A stretch of 64,000 bases of DNA from Paraburkholderia xenovorans LB400. GTDB taxonomy: Bacteria; Pseudomonadota; Gammaproteobacteria; Burkholderiales; Burkholderiaceae. A program made the translations under genes and the position numbers. Below the pieces are notes generated by a model, which ran no database searches, was not told the origin of the DNA, and saw only the letters and a list, made by a program, of their open reading frames with translations. Shown here piece by piece: positions 1-8,744 of this stretch (positions are counted from its first letter, which is position 1; every line of letters starts with the position of its first letter). The stretch is from positions 4,216,001-4,280,000 of the forward strand of contig NC_007951.1 in NCBI RefSeq assembly GCF_000013645.1, written 5' to 3'.

Positions 1-564
1 CGTCAGGAACGACTCGCCGTGGTCCTTCGCGCTGATGATGTTCATGCCCATGCTCTTGTCCTGGTTCATCTTGCGAAGCAGGCGCTCGGAGGTGGTGCCG
101 GCGGTCGTGACGACCGTCTTGCCCTTCAGGTCGGCCCAGTCCTTGATGCCGGAGTCTTTCTTGGTCATGAGGCGCGTGCCGATCACGAAAATCGTGTTCG
201 AAAAGGCGACCTGCTGCTGACGTTCAGCATTGTTGGTGGTCGAGCCGCATTCCATGTCGACGGTGCCGTTCTGCACCAGCGGAATACGGTTCTGCGACGT
301 GACCGGCGTGAGCTTCACCTTCAGGTTCGGCATGTTCAGCTTCTGTTTCACCGCATCCACCACTTTCAGGGCGAATTCCTGCGAGTAGCCGATAACGTTC
401 TGCTTGTCGTCGTAATACGAAAACGGGATCGACGATTCGCGATGACCCAGCGAAATGACGCCCGTATCCTTGATCTTTTTCAGCGTACCAGCGTCTTGCG
501 CATGCGCGCCAACCGTGAACAGTCCGAGAGTCGCGAGCAGCAGCGCAGCTTTTTTAACCTTCAT
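1..564 (-). CDS. gltI: Glutamate/aspartate ABC transporter periplasmic binding protein (3' part outside window)
   Basis: Only the first 188 codons are inside the window; the gene runs off the left edge. The protein starts with a signal peptide (MKVKKAALLLATLGLF, AHA cleavage site near residue 22). It then reads like a family 3 solute-binding protein: a GHRESSIPFSYYD segment, an IGYS segment, and the VDMECGSTTNN stretch typical of GltI/AatJ glutamate-aspartate receptors. It should deliver acidic amino acids to an inner-membrane permease and ATPase encoded beyond the edge. The ATG at 564 has a good ribosome site (AAGGAGA, complement of 571-577). Neighbouring gdhA also handles glutamate, but it is separated by a terminator-like hairpin. 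The class is confident; exact substrate preference is inferred. Confidence 0.85.
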   Translation of the reverse strand, partial: MKVKKAALLLATLGLFTVGAHAQDAGTLKKIKDTGVISLGHRESSIPFSYYDDKQNVIGYSQEFALKVVDAVKQKLNMPNLKVKLTPVTSQNRIPLVQNGTVDMECGSTTNNAERQQQVAFSNTIFVIGTRLMTKKDSGIKDWADLKGKTVVTTAGTTSERLLRKMNQDKSMGMNIISAKDHGESFLT

Positions 565-705
565 TTTTGATCTCCTTGGCAAGAACCGGCGCCAGTTTAG
601 CAAAGTAATTATTCTGAAAGTATCGCTATAAACCATGTTGTTGCGTGGCCGCCGCTAAGCGTTTGCGGCGCTGGCGGCCGGCCGGCCAACCTTTCCGGAC
701 ATGCA

Positions 706-740
706 AAGGCGGGCGGCATCGATACGATGCCGCCCGCCGG
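706..740 (-). terminator. Hairpin downstream of gdhA, probable terminator
   Basis: Positions 709-739 form a 13-bp perfect stem (GGCGGGCGGCATC with its complement) around a 5-base loop. On the minus strand it is followed by only three T residues. It lies about 90 bases past the gdhA stop and separates gdhA from gltI. The weak T-run makes termination likely but not certain. Confidence 0.55.
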
Positions 741-828
741 GCCCCGCACGCGGTCTCGTGAGCCGCGTCAAAACAGGGATTGGCGGCGGTTCTGCGAGAT
801 GACAGAACCGCCGTTCGAAGCGGAAAAA

Positions 829-2151
829 TCAGGGATACAGGCCGCGCAGTTCGCGCGCTTCCAGAATCCGCTTACACGCGACGATAAACGCCGCGGTCCG
901 CACGGACACCTTCTGCTCGCTCGAAACCTGCCACACCGCGGCGAACGCTTCGCGCATCACACGCTCCAGACGCTGGTTGATCTCGTCTTCCGTCCAGAAG
1001 AAGCTCGAGAAGTCCTGCACCCATTCGAAGTACGACACGGTCACGCCGCCGGCGTTGGCCACCACGTCCGGAATCACGAGAATGCCGCGATCGTGCAGGA
1101 TGTCGTCCGCCGCCGTAGTGGTCGGGCCGTTGGCGCCTTCCACGACGATCTTCGTCCTGATCTTCGCCGCGTTCTTTTCGGTGATCTGGTTTTCCAGCGC
1201 GGCCGGAATCAGGATGTCCGATTCGACCGTCCAGAATTCTTCATTGCTCACGGCATCCGCTTCCGGGAAGCCGCCCACGCCGCCGTGTTTTGCGACGTGC
1301 TCGAGCAATGCAACCGCGTCGATACCCGTGGACTTGTACAGCGAGCCGGTGTGATCCTGCACCGCGACCAGCTTCGAACCCGCTTCCTGGAACAGACGCG
1401 CCGCGATCCCGCCCACGTTGCCGAAACCCTGCACCGCGATGCGCGCGCCTTCGATGTCCACGCCGATACGGCGTGCGGCTTCCGACGCCACCACGAACAC
1501 GCCGCGGCCGGTTGCCTCGCGGCGGCCGAGCGAGCCGCCCAGCGTGATCGGCTTGCCCGTCACGACGCCCGTGGCCGTTTGGCCCTGGTTCATCGAGTAG
1601 GTGTCCATCATCCACGCCATGATCTGCTCGTTCGTGTTCACGTCCGGCGCGGGAATGTCGGTATTCGGTCCGATGATGATGCCGATTTCGCTGGTATAGC
1701 GGCGCGTCACACGCTCCAACTCACCACGCGACAAGGTGCGCGGATCGACACGGATGCCGCCCTTCGCGCCGCCGTACGGGACGTTCACCGCAGCATTCTT
1801 CACCGACATCCACGCCGACAGCGCCATCACTTCCGACAACGTCACGTCCTGGTGATAACGCACACCGCCCTTGCCCGGACCGCGCGATACGTTGTGCTGC
1901 ACGCGATAGCCTTCGAAGTGAGCGACCGTGCCGTTATCGAGTTCGATAGGCACGTCGACGATCAGAATGCGCTTCGGGCGCTTCAGGGTTTCGAGCCAGC
2001 GGGACAGGGAGCCGAGGTACGGCGCGACGCGATCGACCTGACGCAGGTAGTTGCCCCACGGGCCGAGGTCGTCTTTATTCAGGTAGGAAGGAACCGAGTG
2101 CAACGTTGCTGCGGATTGTGCGAGTTGTGCTGCCTGTTGCTGGGATGACAT
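829..2151 (-). CDS. gdhA: Glu/Leu/Phe/Val-type glutamate dehydrogenase
   Basis: A 440-residue dehydrogenase interconverting glutamate and 2-oxoglutarate plus ammonia with NAD(P), in the cytoplasm. Visible landmarks are the GPGKGG substrate loop at residues 91-96, the PYGGAKGG catalytic segment at 125-132 (K130 as the catalytic lysine), the D-I-P-A-P-D-V segment near 165-171, and the dinucleotide-binding GFGNVGG at 242-248. Length fits the family's short hexameric form. A LysR-type gene lies just upstream on the same strand, and a LysR-like palindrome sits about 80 bases before the ATG, so LysR control is likely. Cofactor preference cannot be decided by eye. Confidence 0.93.
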   Translation of the reverse strand: MSSQQQAAQLAQSAATLHSVPSYLNKDDLGPWGNYLRQVDRVAPYLGSLSRWLETLKRPKRILIVDVPIELDNGTVAHFEGYRVQHNVSRGPGKGGVRYHQDVTLSEVMALSAWMSVKNAAVNVPYGGAKGGIRVDPRTLSRGELERVTRRYTSEIGIIIGPNTDIPAPDVNTNEQIMAWMMDTYSMNQGQTATGVVTGKPITLGGSLGRREATGRGVFVVASEAARRIGVDIEGARIAVQGFGNVGGIAARLFQEAGSKLVAVQDHTGSLYKSTGIDAVALLEHVAKHGGVGGFPEADAVSNEEFWTVESDILIPAALENQITEKNAAKIRTKIVVEGANGPTTTAADDILHDRGILVIPDVVANAGGVTVSYFEWVQDFSSFFWTEDEINQRLERVMREAFAAVWQVSSEQKVSVRTAAFIVACKRILEARELRGLYP

Positions 2152-2228
2152 GAACGCTCCGGCGTTGATCGAATGACAGCATTGTCGAAAAACGCCGTTT
2201 TGAAATCCAATGCCGTTTCCTTATCCGA

Positions 2229-2247
2229 TTATGTTTTTTTTGCATAA
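2229..2247. promoter_or_regulatory. Putative LysR-type operator upstream of gdhA
   Basis: The arms TTATG (2229-2233) and CATAA (2243-2247) form an inverted repeat with a 9-base T-rich spacer. This contains the T-N11-A core of LysR-family boxes (T2232, A2244). It lies 78-96 bases before the gdhA start in the gap between the LysR gene and gdhA. The pattern is visible; binding by the neighbouring regulator is inferred. Confidence 0.5.
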
Positions 2248-2287
2248 CCATCGGGAAGCTGCAAATTCGCGTCGTAAGGACGCAGGT

Positions 2288-3244
2288 TCAGGGCGCGTCC
2301 GGCGCCAGTTCCTGCGACACCACGTCCCACAACTGACGCACGAGGATCTGGCGGGCATCGTCGCTCTTCGCCGCGAGCTTGTCGCGATAGAGACGGATCT
2401 CCATTGTCAGCGTGAGCTGGCCTTCCGGTGTGCCGCGGGTGGCGCGGTCGAGGCGGATCAGCTTGCCGTCGGCGACCGCGTCTTCCACCGCGCTGTGCGG
2501 CAGGAAGGCGATGCCGTGTCCGGCCAGCGCCATCGCCTTGAGTCCTTCGGCCATGTCGGTTTCATAGAGCCGGTCGAGATAGAGACGCTCCGGCGCGTTG
2601 GCCAGGATCACTTCGGTCATGCGGCCCAGATAGGCGTTCGGCGTATAGGACAGATACGGCGTGGGCGCCTCGGCGCTGCCCGGCAACGTGTGACGCGGCC
2701 GGCCCGCGCGGCCGGGCGCCGAAAACGGACTGATCGGCTCGTTGCCGAGCGTCAGCATGTCGTAGCGGCCCGGATCGAGGGCGACCGGGTGGCTCGGATG
2801 GTGATAGCCCATCATCAGATCGCAGCCGCCTTCCACGAGCGACAACGCCGCATCGTGCACGTTCAGCGCGCGCAGCCGCGTATGGATCGGGCCCATCTGC
2901 GCTTCGATACGCTGCAGCCAGCGCGGAAAGTAAGTCAAGGACAGCGTATGCGGCACCGCGAACTCGATGGTCGCCTGCGGCGTCGCCGTATGGCCGCGCA
3001 GCAACGCCCGCGCCTCGTGGAATTGCGACAGCATGGCGAGCGCCTGCTCGTTGAACACCTGGCCGGCCGCCGTCAGCCGCGTCGGGTAAACCGAACGGTC
3101 GATCAGTTCCGTGCCGAGCCATGCTTCCAGCGCCTGGATCCGCCGTGAGAAAGCCGGCTGCGTGACGTGCCGCAACTCCGCCGAACGACTGAAACTACGC
3201 GTTTCCGCGAGCGAGACGAAGTCTTCGAGCCATTTCAGTTCCAT
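2288..3244 (-). CDS. LysR-family transcriptional regulator
   Basis: A 318-residue protein with the classic LysR layout. Residues 1-60 form a winged helix-turn-helix (MELKWLEDFVSLAETRSF, then a QPAFSRRIQALE recognition helix). The rest is the periplasmic-binding-protein-like effector domain (about 90-300). It lies upstream of gdhA on the same strand, not divergent as is usual for LysR regulators, with 136 bp between them. The palindrome at 2229-2247 suggests it controls gdhA. The effector is unknown. On the other side a glycosyltransferase gene is divergent. Confidence 0.88.
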   Translation of the reverse strand: MELKWLEDFVSLAETRSFSRSAELRHVTQPAFSRRIQALEAWLGTELIDRSVYPTRLTAAGQVFNEQALAMLSQFHEARALLRGHTATPQATIEFAVPHTLSLTYFPRWLQRIEAQMGPIHTRLRALNVHDAALSLVEGGCDLMMGYHHPSHPVALDPGRYDMLTLGNEPISPFSAPGRAGRPRHTLPGSAEAPTPYLSYTPNAYLGRMTEVILANAPERLYLDRLYETDMAEGLKAMALAGHGIAFLPHSAVEDAVADGKLIRLDRATRGTPEGQLTLTMEIRLYRDKLAAKSDDARQILVRQLWDVVSQELAPDAP

Positions 3245-3543
3245 GCGGGGCCTGCCACCAGCGGAGGGAAGAAGTCAGCATTCTAGATGCTGTCGCGAAG
3301 CGGACCACGGCGACGCGGCAAGGTCCGGCCATGTCTGCCCGCGAAATCGGACTATGCCGATAGGCCGGATCGAGGCGACTCTATATCTTGCCTCGGGCAA
3401 TTCGCGGACCCGCTGTCCAACCCGGCAATCACATTGCCCCGAACGACACCGCGCCCGGCAGGACCAGGCAGCCGCCATTCCGAATCGCACCACGCCGCAG
3501 CCACGCAACTCCGGCTATCGACAATCCCTTCCAGCACCCAGCC

Positions 3544-4296
3544 ATGTCCCCACTCGTTTCCATCATCACGCCGACGGCCAATCGCGAAGCTCTGCTGCCG
3601 GCCGCCGCGCGCTGCGTTCTTAGCCAGCAAGTCGACTGGGAATGGCTGGTGCTCGACGACAGCGCCGAGCCGAGCGCGTGCATGCGGGCGCTGGCATCGC
3701 AGGACGCACGCATCCGCTATTTTCATTCACCCACGCGCATGTCGATCGGCGCAAAGCGCAACTACCTGATCGGCGAGGCGCGCGGACCGGTAATCGCGCA
3801 TTTCGACGACGACGACCACTACGCGCCGCATTACCTCGCGCACATGATCGGAACGATGCAGGACAACGGCGCGGACCTCATCAAGCTATCGGGCTTTTTC
3901 ATGTACGCGCCGCACACGCAGTTCTTCGGCTACATGGACCTGAACGCGAAGGTGGGCCTCCACTACGAGCTGAGCGGCCGCTCGGTCAGCCACATTGAAT
4001 TCCACGAGAAAATGCAGATCGGCGCGGATTTCATCCTGTTCTATGGTTTCTCGTATGTGTACGACAAGGCGCTCGCCGCAGTGTCGGCCTTCGACGACAT
4101 CGATCTCTATGAAGACGAGCGCTTTATCCGCCGCGTGGTCGACACCGGCCGCAAAGTCATCGCGGTAGACGATCCGCGCGCCAGTTGCCTGCATCTGGTC
4201 CATCCCTCTTCGACCTCGCGGTGCTTTTCGCGCTATACGATGCCGTCGTTCATTCTCCCCACGCTGTTTCCGGGCTACGAAGGCCACCGGGGCTAG
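3544..4296 (+). CDS. Family 2 glycosyltransferase
   Basis: A 250-residue GT-A fold protein. It opens with PLVSIITPTANRE, the nucleotide-sugar-binding strand of GT2 enzymes. The metal-binding acidic cluster is HFDDDDHY (D88-D91). There is no membrane segment, so it probably acts at the cytoplasmic side on a lipid- or polysaccharide-linked acceptor. The reading frame is open further upstream, but the ATG at 3544 begins exactly at the conserved fold. No other glycan genes are adjacent, so donor and acceptor are unknown. The gap to the divergent LysR gene (3245-3543) shows no other gene. Confidence 0.78.
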   Translation: MSPLVSIITPTANREALLPAAARCVLSQQVDWEWLVLDDSAEPSACMRALASQDARIRYFHSPTRMSIGAKRNYLIGEARGPVIAHFDDDDHYAPHYLAHMIGTMQDNGADLIKLSGFFMYAPHTQFFGYMDLNAKVGLHYELSGRSVSHIEFHEKMQIGADFILFYGFSYVYDKALAAVSAFDDIDLYEDERFIRRVVDTGRKVIAVDDPRASCLHLVHPSSTSRCFSRYTMPSFILPTLFPGYEGHRG

Positions 4297-4413
4297 GCGC
4301 CTCGGGCCTGCCACGGGAAATCGGGGCTGTCGGCGTCCGGTGGTAAAATTCGCGCTTCCCGCAGTTTCTTCCACGTTTTCACCCTTGCTCTTTGCCCTCA
4401 CCCGGCCCCCATC

Positions 4414-5802
4414 ATGTCCGACACCCGCCCCGACACCCTGTTCGCGCTGAACGCGCTCTCCCCGCTCGACGGCCGTTATGCGTCGAAAACCGAAGCCCTG
4501 CGCGACTGGCTCTCGGAAGCCGCGTTCATGCGCAATCGCGTGACGGTCGAAATTCATTGGCTGATCGCACTCTCGCATGCCGGTTTCGCCGAAGTGCCGC
4601 GTTTCTCCGAAGCCGCCGAACAATTCCTGCTGCAACTGGCGGAGCGCTTCACGGCGCACGACGCCGCGCGCATCAAGGAAATCGAGCGTGTGACGAATCA
4701 CGACGTGAAAGCGGTCGAGTATTGGCTCAAGGAGTCGGTCAAGGGTCAGGAAGAACTGGAGCGCGCGAGCGAGTTCATCCACTTCGCGTGTACCTCGGAA
4801 GACATCAACAACACCTCGCATGGCCTGATGCTCGCGGGCGCCCGTGAACACGTGATTCTGCCGGCGCTGCGCTCGGTGCATCAGCGTCTCGTCGCACTGG
4901 CTCACACGCTGGCCGACCAGTCCATGCTGTCGCGCACGCACGGCCAGCCGGCCAGCCCGACCACGCTCGGCAAGGAAATCGCCAACGTGGCCGCGCGTCT
5001 GGAACGCGCGATCGACCGCATCGCAAAGGTCGAACTGCTCGGCAAGATGAACGGCGCGGTCGGCAACTTCAACGCGCACCTGTCCGCGTATCCGGAGTTC
5101 GACTGGGAAGCGTTCTCGCGCGAAGTGGTCGAGCAGCGCCTGAAACTCACGTTCAATCCGTACACGATCCAGATCGAACCGCACGACTACATGGCCGAAC
5201 TGTTCGACGCCATGTCGCGCGCCAATACGATCCTGCTGGATCTGGACCGCGACGTGTGGGGCTACATCTCGGTCGGTTACTTCAAGCAACGCACCAAGGC
5301 CGGCGAAATCGGTTCGTCCACGATGCCGCACAAGGTCAATCCGATCGACTTCGAAAACTCCGAAGGCAACCTGGGGCTGGCGAACGCCACGCTGCGCCAT
5401 CTCGCCGACAAGCTGCCGGTGTCGCGCTGGCAGCGCGACCTGACCGACTCGACGGTGCTGCGCAATATCGGCGTCGCGTTCGGCTATTCGCTGCTTGCGT
5501 ACGACTCGCTGATCCGCGGCCTCGACAAGCTCGAAGTGAATGCGCAGCGCCTGCACGAAGACCTCGACAACTGCTGGGAAGTGCTGGCCGAGCCGGTGCA
5601 AACGGTAATGCGCCGTTACGGCATCGAGAATCCGTACGAACAACTGAAGGAACTGACGCGCGGCAAGGGCATCACGCGCGAAGCGCTGCAAACGTTCGTG
5701 AGCGGCCTGGCGATTCCGCAGGACGCGAAGGATCGTTTGCTGGCCATGACGCCGGCTTCGTATGTCGGCAAGGCGGCCGAACTGGCCAGGCGGATTGCCT
5801 GA
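4414..5802 (+). CDS. purB: Adenylosuccinate lyase
   Basis: A 462-residue fumarase/aspartase-superfamily enzyme. It cleaves SAICAR and adenylosuccinate, releasing fumarate, in purine synthesis. The N-terminus NALSPLDGRYASKT is characteristic of the bacterial long PurB form. The superfamily signature GSSTMPHKVNP is at residues 300-310, followed by NPIDFEN. A TAAAAT -10-like element is at 4344-4349. The gene is single and ends at a bidirectional terminator shared with convergent gntK. Confidence 0.96.
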   Translation: MSDTRPDTLFALNALSPLDGRYASKTEALRDWLSEAAFMRNRVTVEIHWLIALSHAGFAEVPRFSEAAEQFLLQLAERFTAHDAARIKEIERVTNHDVKAVEYWLKESVKGQEELERASEFIHFACTSEDINNTSHGLMLAGAREHVILPALRSVHQRLVALAHTLADQSMLSRTHGQPASPTTLGKEIANVAARLERAIDRIAKVELLGKMNGAVGNFNAHLSAYPEFDWEAFSREVVEQRLKLTFNPYTIQIEPHDYMAELFDAMSRANTILLDLDRDVWGYISVGYFKQRTKAGEIGSSTMPHKVNPIDFENSEGNLGLANATLRHLADKLPVSRWQRDLTDSTVLRNIGVAFGYSLLAYDSLIRGLDKLEVNAQRLHEDLDNCWEVLAEPVQTVMRRYGIENPYEQLKELTRGKGITREALQTFVSGLAIPQDAKDRLLAMTPASYVGKAAELARRIA

Positions 5803-5859
5803 TCCCAATTGGCCGCATCGGTTGTTGGCCGCCTGTTGCCCGCCTGTTGCACCAGGCAT

Positions 5860-5890
5860 GAAAAAACCGCTCCGAGAAGCGGTTTTTTTA
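5860..5890. terminator. Bidirectional intrinsic terminator between purB and gntK
   Basis: The run AAAAAACCGCT is matched by AGCGGTTTTTT around a short CCGAGA loop, giving a stem followed by T residues on both strands. It lies between convergent purB and gntK and can end both transcripts. Confidence 0.9.
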
Positions 5891-5917
5891 CATCTATCTA
5901 CCTGCAACCAGGCAAAC

Positions 5918-6415
5918 TCACTTACGCGCTTCGACCTGAATCAGCACGCTGTCGACGATCTCTTCCGGCGACAGTTCGATGCTTACCGTGATCGCCTCAT
6001 CGGCGCCCGGTTCTTCGAGCGTATCGAGCTGGCTTTGCAGCAGCGACGGATCGAAAAAATGGCCGGTGCGCGTGGTCAGGCGCTGCTCCAGCACCTCACG
6101 CGAACCCTTGAGGTAGACGAAGCACACGTCCTTGTCGCCGTCGCGCAGAACGTCGCGATACGAGCGCTTCAGCGACGAACACGTGAACACCGCCGTCTCG
6201 CCCGCCGTCTGCTTCTCCTCAATCGCCGCGCGGATCGTTTTCAGCCAGGGCCAGCGGTCTTCATCCGTCAGCGGAATGCCGTGGTGCATTTTCTCCTTGT
6301 TGGCGGCGCTGTGAAATGCGTCGCCGTCGGTGAACGCGCAGTGCAGGCGCTCCGCCAGCATTTCGCCAATTCTCGTCTTGCCGGCGCCCGACACGCCCAT
6401 TGCGATCAGAATCAT
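5918..6415 (-). CDS. gntK: Gluconokinase
   Basis: A 165-residue P-loop kinase phosphorylating D-gluconate to 6-phosphogluconate. Walker A is GVSGAGKT at residues 7-14. The FTDGDAFHSAANKEKM segment and the TGHFF lid region are typical of GntK. I chose the ATG at 6415 because a GGAG sequence lies at the right distance; the frame also allows a TTG one codon earlier. It begins 10 bases after the gntP stop, so the two form an operon. Its product is the substrate of Edd, encoded about 2 kb away. Confidence 0.94.
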   Translation of the reverse strand: MILIAMGVSGAGKTRIGEMLAERLHCAFTDGDAFHSAANKEKMHHGIPLTDEDRWPWLKTIRAAIEEKQTAGETAVFTCSSLKRSYRDVLRDGDKDVCFVYLKGSREVLEQRLTTRTGHFFDPSLLQSQLDTLEEPGADEAITVSIELSPEEIVDSVLIQVEARK

Positions 6416-6425
6416 CAAAAACTCC

Positions 6426-7823
6426 TTACACGACCGTCGCGAGTGCGAAGGTCAAACCCAGACCCATCAGCGAGATGATGGTTTCGAGGAGCGACCATGT
6501 CTTGAAGGTCTGCCCCACCGTCATCCCGAAGTATTCCTTGATCAGCCAGAAACCGCCGTCGTTCACGTGCGAAAAGATCAGCGAGCCCGAACCCGTGGCC
6601 AGCACCAGCAGTTCCGGCTTCACCTGCACCGCGCCCGCCGCCGCGATCGGCGCGACGATGCCGCAAGCGGTGGTCATCGCGACCGTCGCCGAGCCGGTGG
6701 CCAGGCGAATCAGCGCCGCGACCAGCCAGCCGAACAGCAGCGGCGACAGATGCGCCGACGTCGCCGCGTTGACGATCTCCTTCGAAATGCCGCTATCCAT
6801 CAGCACGCGCCCAAAGCCGCCGCCCGCGCCGACAATCAGCGTAATGCCCGCGATCGGCGCGAGACATTCGCCGCAGAATTTCTGGATCTGCTCGCGATCG
6901 AAGCCACGGCTCGCACCAAAGGTCCAGAAACTGACCAGCACCGCGACCAGCAGCGCCACATCCGAATTGCCGACGAAACGCAGCAGATCGTTCGCGAGGG
7001 TCTTCGGCGTGAACACGAGGTCGGCCCAACTGCCCACCAGCATCAGGATAACCGGCAACAGGATCGTGAACAGCGTCACGCCGAAGCTCGGCAGTTCGCG
7101 CCTGGGCGCGGTCTTTTGCTCGCCGTTGCCGTTGTTCGCCGCACCGGTTTCATCGGCGCCGAGAAATTGCGAGGCGAGCGCGTTGTCTTTCGGCAGCTTG
7201 ATATAGCGGCTGATCATCAACGCAAACAACGGACCCGCGACGATCGCGGTCGGCACGCCGACAATCAGGCCATAGGCGATGGTCCTGCCGATATCCGCGT
7301 GATATGCCTGCACCGCGAGCATCGCGGCCGGGTGCGGCGGAAGCAGCCCGTGCACGACGGACAGACCCGCGACCATTGGCAAGCCGACCAGCAGCAACGA
7401 CTTGTTGGTGCGCTTCGCGACGTTGAAAGCGATCGGAATCAGCAGCACGAAGCCGACTTCGAAGAACACCGGCAAGCCCACGATGATCGCGACGATCATC
7501 ATCGCCCAGTGGATGTTCTTCTCGCCGAAGAAGTCGATCAGCGTGGTGGCGATGCGCTCCGCGCCGCCGGATTCGGCCATCATCTTGCCGAGCATCGTGC
7601 CGAGGCCGACCACGATCGCGATGTGGCCAAGCGTATTGCCGTTGCCCGTTTCGAACGATTTGACGATGGTGCCGATCGGCATGCCGGATGCGAGACCCAG
7701 CAGCAGCGACACGATGATCAGAACGAGGAACGGGTAAACCTTGTAGCGCGTGATCAGCAGGATCAGCAATGCGATGGCGATCGCCGCGAAGACCAGCAGC
7801 ATGCTGCCGTGGACAGCTTCCAT
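6426..7823 (-). CDS. gntP: Gluconate:H+ symporter, GntP family
   Basis: A 465-residue inner-membrane carrier with about 12-14 hydrophobic segments. It has the GntP-family features HGLLPPHPAA near residue 160 and FFEVGFVLLIP near residue 120. It would import gluconate with protons and is the first gene of gntP-gntK. The ATG has a strong GGAGG ribosome site. Related members carry other sugar acids, but the pairing with gluconokinase favours gluconate. Confidence 0.9.
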   Translation of the reverse strand: MEAVHGSMLLVFAAIAIALLILLITRYKVYPFLVLIIVSLLLGLASGMPIGTIVKSFETGNGNTLGHIAIVVGLGTMLGKMMAESGGAERIATTLIDFFGEKNIHWAMMIVAIIVGLPVFFEVGFVLLIPIAFNVAKRTNKSLLLVGLPMVAGLSVVHGLLPPHPAAMLAVQAYHADIGRTIAYGLIVGVPTAIVAGPLFALMISRYIKLPKDNALASQFLGADETGAANNGNGEQKTAPRRELPSFGVTLFTILLPVILMLVGSWADLVFTPKTLANDLLRFVGNSDVALLVAVLVSFWTFGASRGFDREQIQKFCGECLAPIAGITLIVGAGGGFGRVLMDSGISKEIVNAATSAHLSPLLFGWLVAALIRLATGSATVAMTTACGIVAPIAAAGAVQVKPELLVLATGSGSLIFSHVNDGGFWLIKEYFGMTVGQTFKTWSLLETIISLMGLGLTFALATVV

Positions 7824-7982
7824 GAAGCTCCTCCTTTTGCGTTATTGATTCTGAGTGCGGAACACGGTCAGCACCTTGTCTCACGGTGACCTGTGCGGCA
7901 CCCTGAAACCGGGCTCACCGCGCGGACGCCGAATTTTACTGTGTGTCGTCTGCCCACGCGTACCGCTTCCGTGCGCATATCG

Positions 7983-8035
7983 AAAAGGAGCCTCGCCGCG
8001 ACAGCCCGAACGGCTGTATCGACGAGGCTCCTTTG
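7983..8035 (-). terminator. Rho-independent terminator after eda
   Basis: A 12-bp perfect stem, AAAGGAGCCTCG (7984-7995) with its complement (8023-8034), encloses a second smaller hairpin (ACAGCC/GGCTGT). It ends in T residues on the minus strand, about 45 bases past the eda stop. Confidence 0.8.
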
Positions 8036-8077
8036 CATAGGGCCTTGACAACGGCTTAACGTGCGCGCCGCATCAAC

Positions 8078-8719
8078 TCAGTGAGCGGGCGCGGCCAGTT
8101 GGCTCGCGGCGCGCGCGAGACGCGTGACCTCTTCCCAGTTGTGCGAAGCAAGCGCGGCTTTCGGCGTGAGCCACGAACCGCCGACGCACACCACGTTCGG
8201 CAACGACAGGAAAGTCGAAGCCGATTCGGCCGTGATACCGCCGGTCGGGCAGAATTTCAGATTCGGGAACGGGCCGTAAAAGGCTTGCAGCATCGGCACG
8301 CCGCCGGCCTGCTGGGCCGGAAAAAACTTCACGATCTCGTAGCCGAGTTCGAGCGCCGTGATGATGTCGGTCGGCGTCATCACGCCCGGCAGCAGCGGCA
8401 AGCCCGCGTCCTGTGCCGCCTTGTGCATGTCTTTCGTCAAACCCGGCGAGACGCCGAACTGTGCGCCCGCCTTTTTAGCCTGAGCGCAGTGCTCGGGCTT
8501 CGTAATCGTGCCGACACCGACCACGATGTCTTCCGCCAGCTGGCTCGCGCGTTCAATCGCTTCCAGGCCGGCCGCCGTGCGCAAGGTGATCTCCAGCACC
8601 TTCACGCCACCCGCATGCAGCGCTCGCGACACCTGTTCGCCCTGTTCGACCGAGTCGAACGCGAGCACCGGAATCACCGGGCCGAGGCGCACGATATCGC
8701 TTACTGTTTTCGACGTCAT
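8078..8719 (-). CDS. eda: 2-keto-3-deoxy-6-phosphogluconate aldolase
   Basis: A 213-residue class I aldolase splitting KDPG into pyruvate and glyceraldehyde 3-phosphate, the last Entner-Doudoroff step. E43 in LEITLR and K131 in EIVKFFPA are the expected general base and Schiff-base lysine; GVGTIT and CPTGGI are family motifs. The frame is open far upstream, but the ATG at 8719 starts the conserved fold and follows the edd stop by 25 bases. Co-transcribed with edd and probably under HexR control. Confidence 0.95.
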   Translation of the reverse strand: MTSKTVSDIVRLGPVIPVLAFDSVEQGEQVSRALHAGGVKVLEITLRTAAGLEAIERASQLAEDIVVGVGTITKPEHCAQAKKAGAQFGVSPGLTKDMHKAAQDAGLPLLPGVMTPTDIITALELGYEIVKFFPAQQAGGVPMLQAFYGPFPNLKFCPTGGITAESASTFLSLPNVVCVGGSWLTPKAALASHNWEEVTRLARAASQLAAPAH

Positions 8720-8744
8720 AGTCAGACTCCTTGTTCTGCAGCGC

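Noticed and set aside
727..2148. 473-codon plus-strand frame opposite gdhA
   Set aside because: It is the antisense shadow of a high-GC gene; the minus-strand frame has all dehydrogenase motifs.
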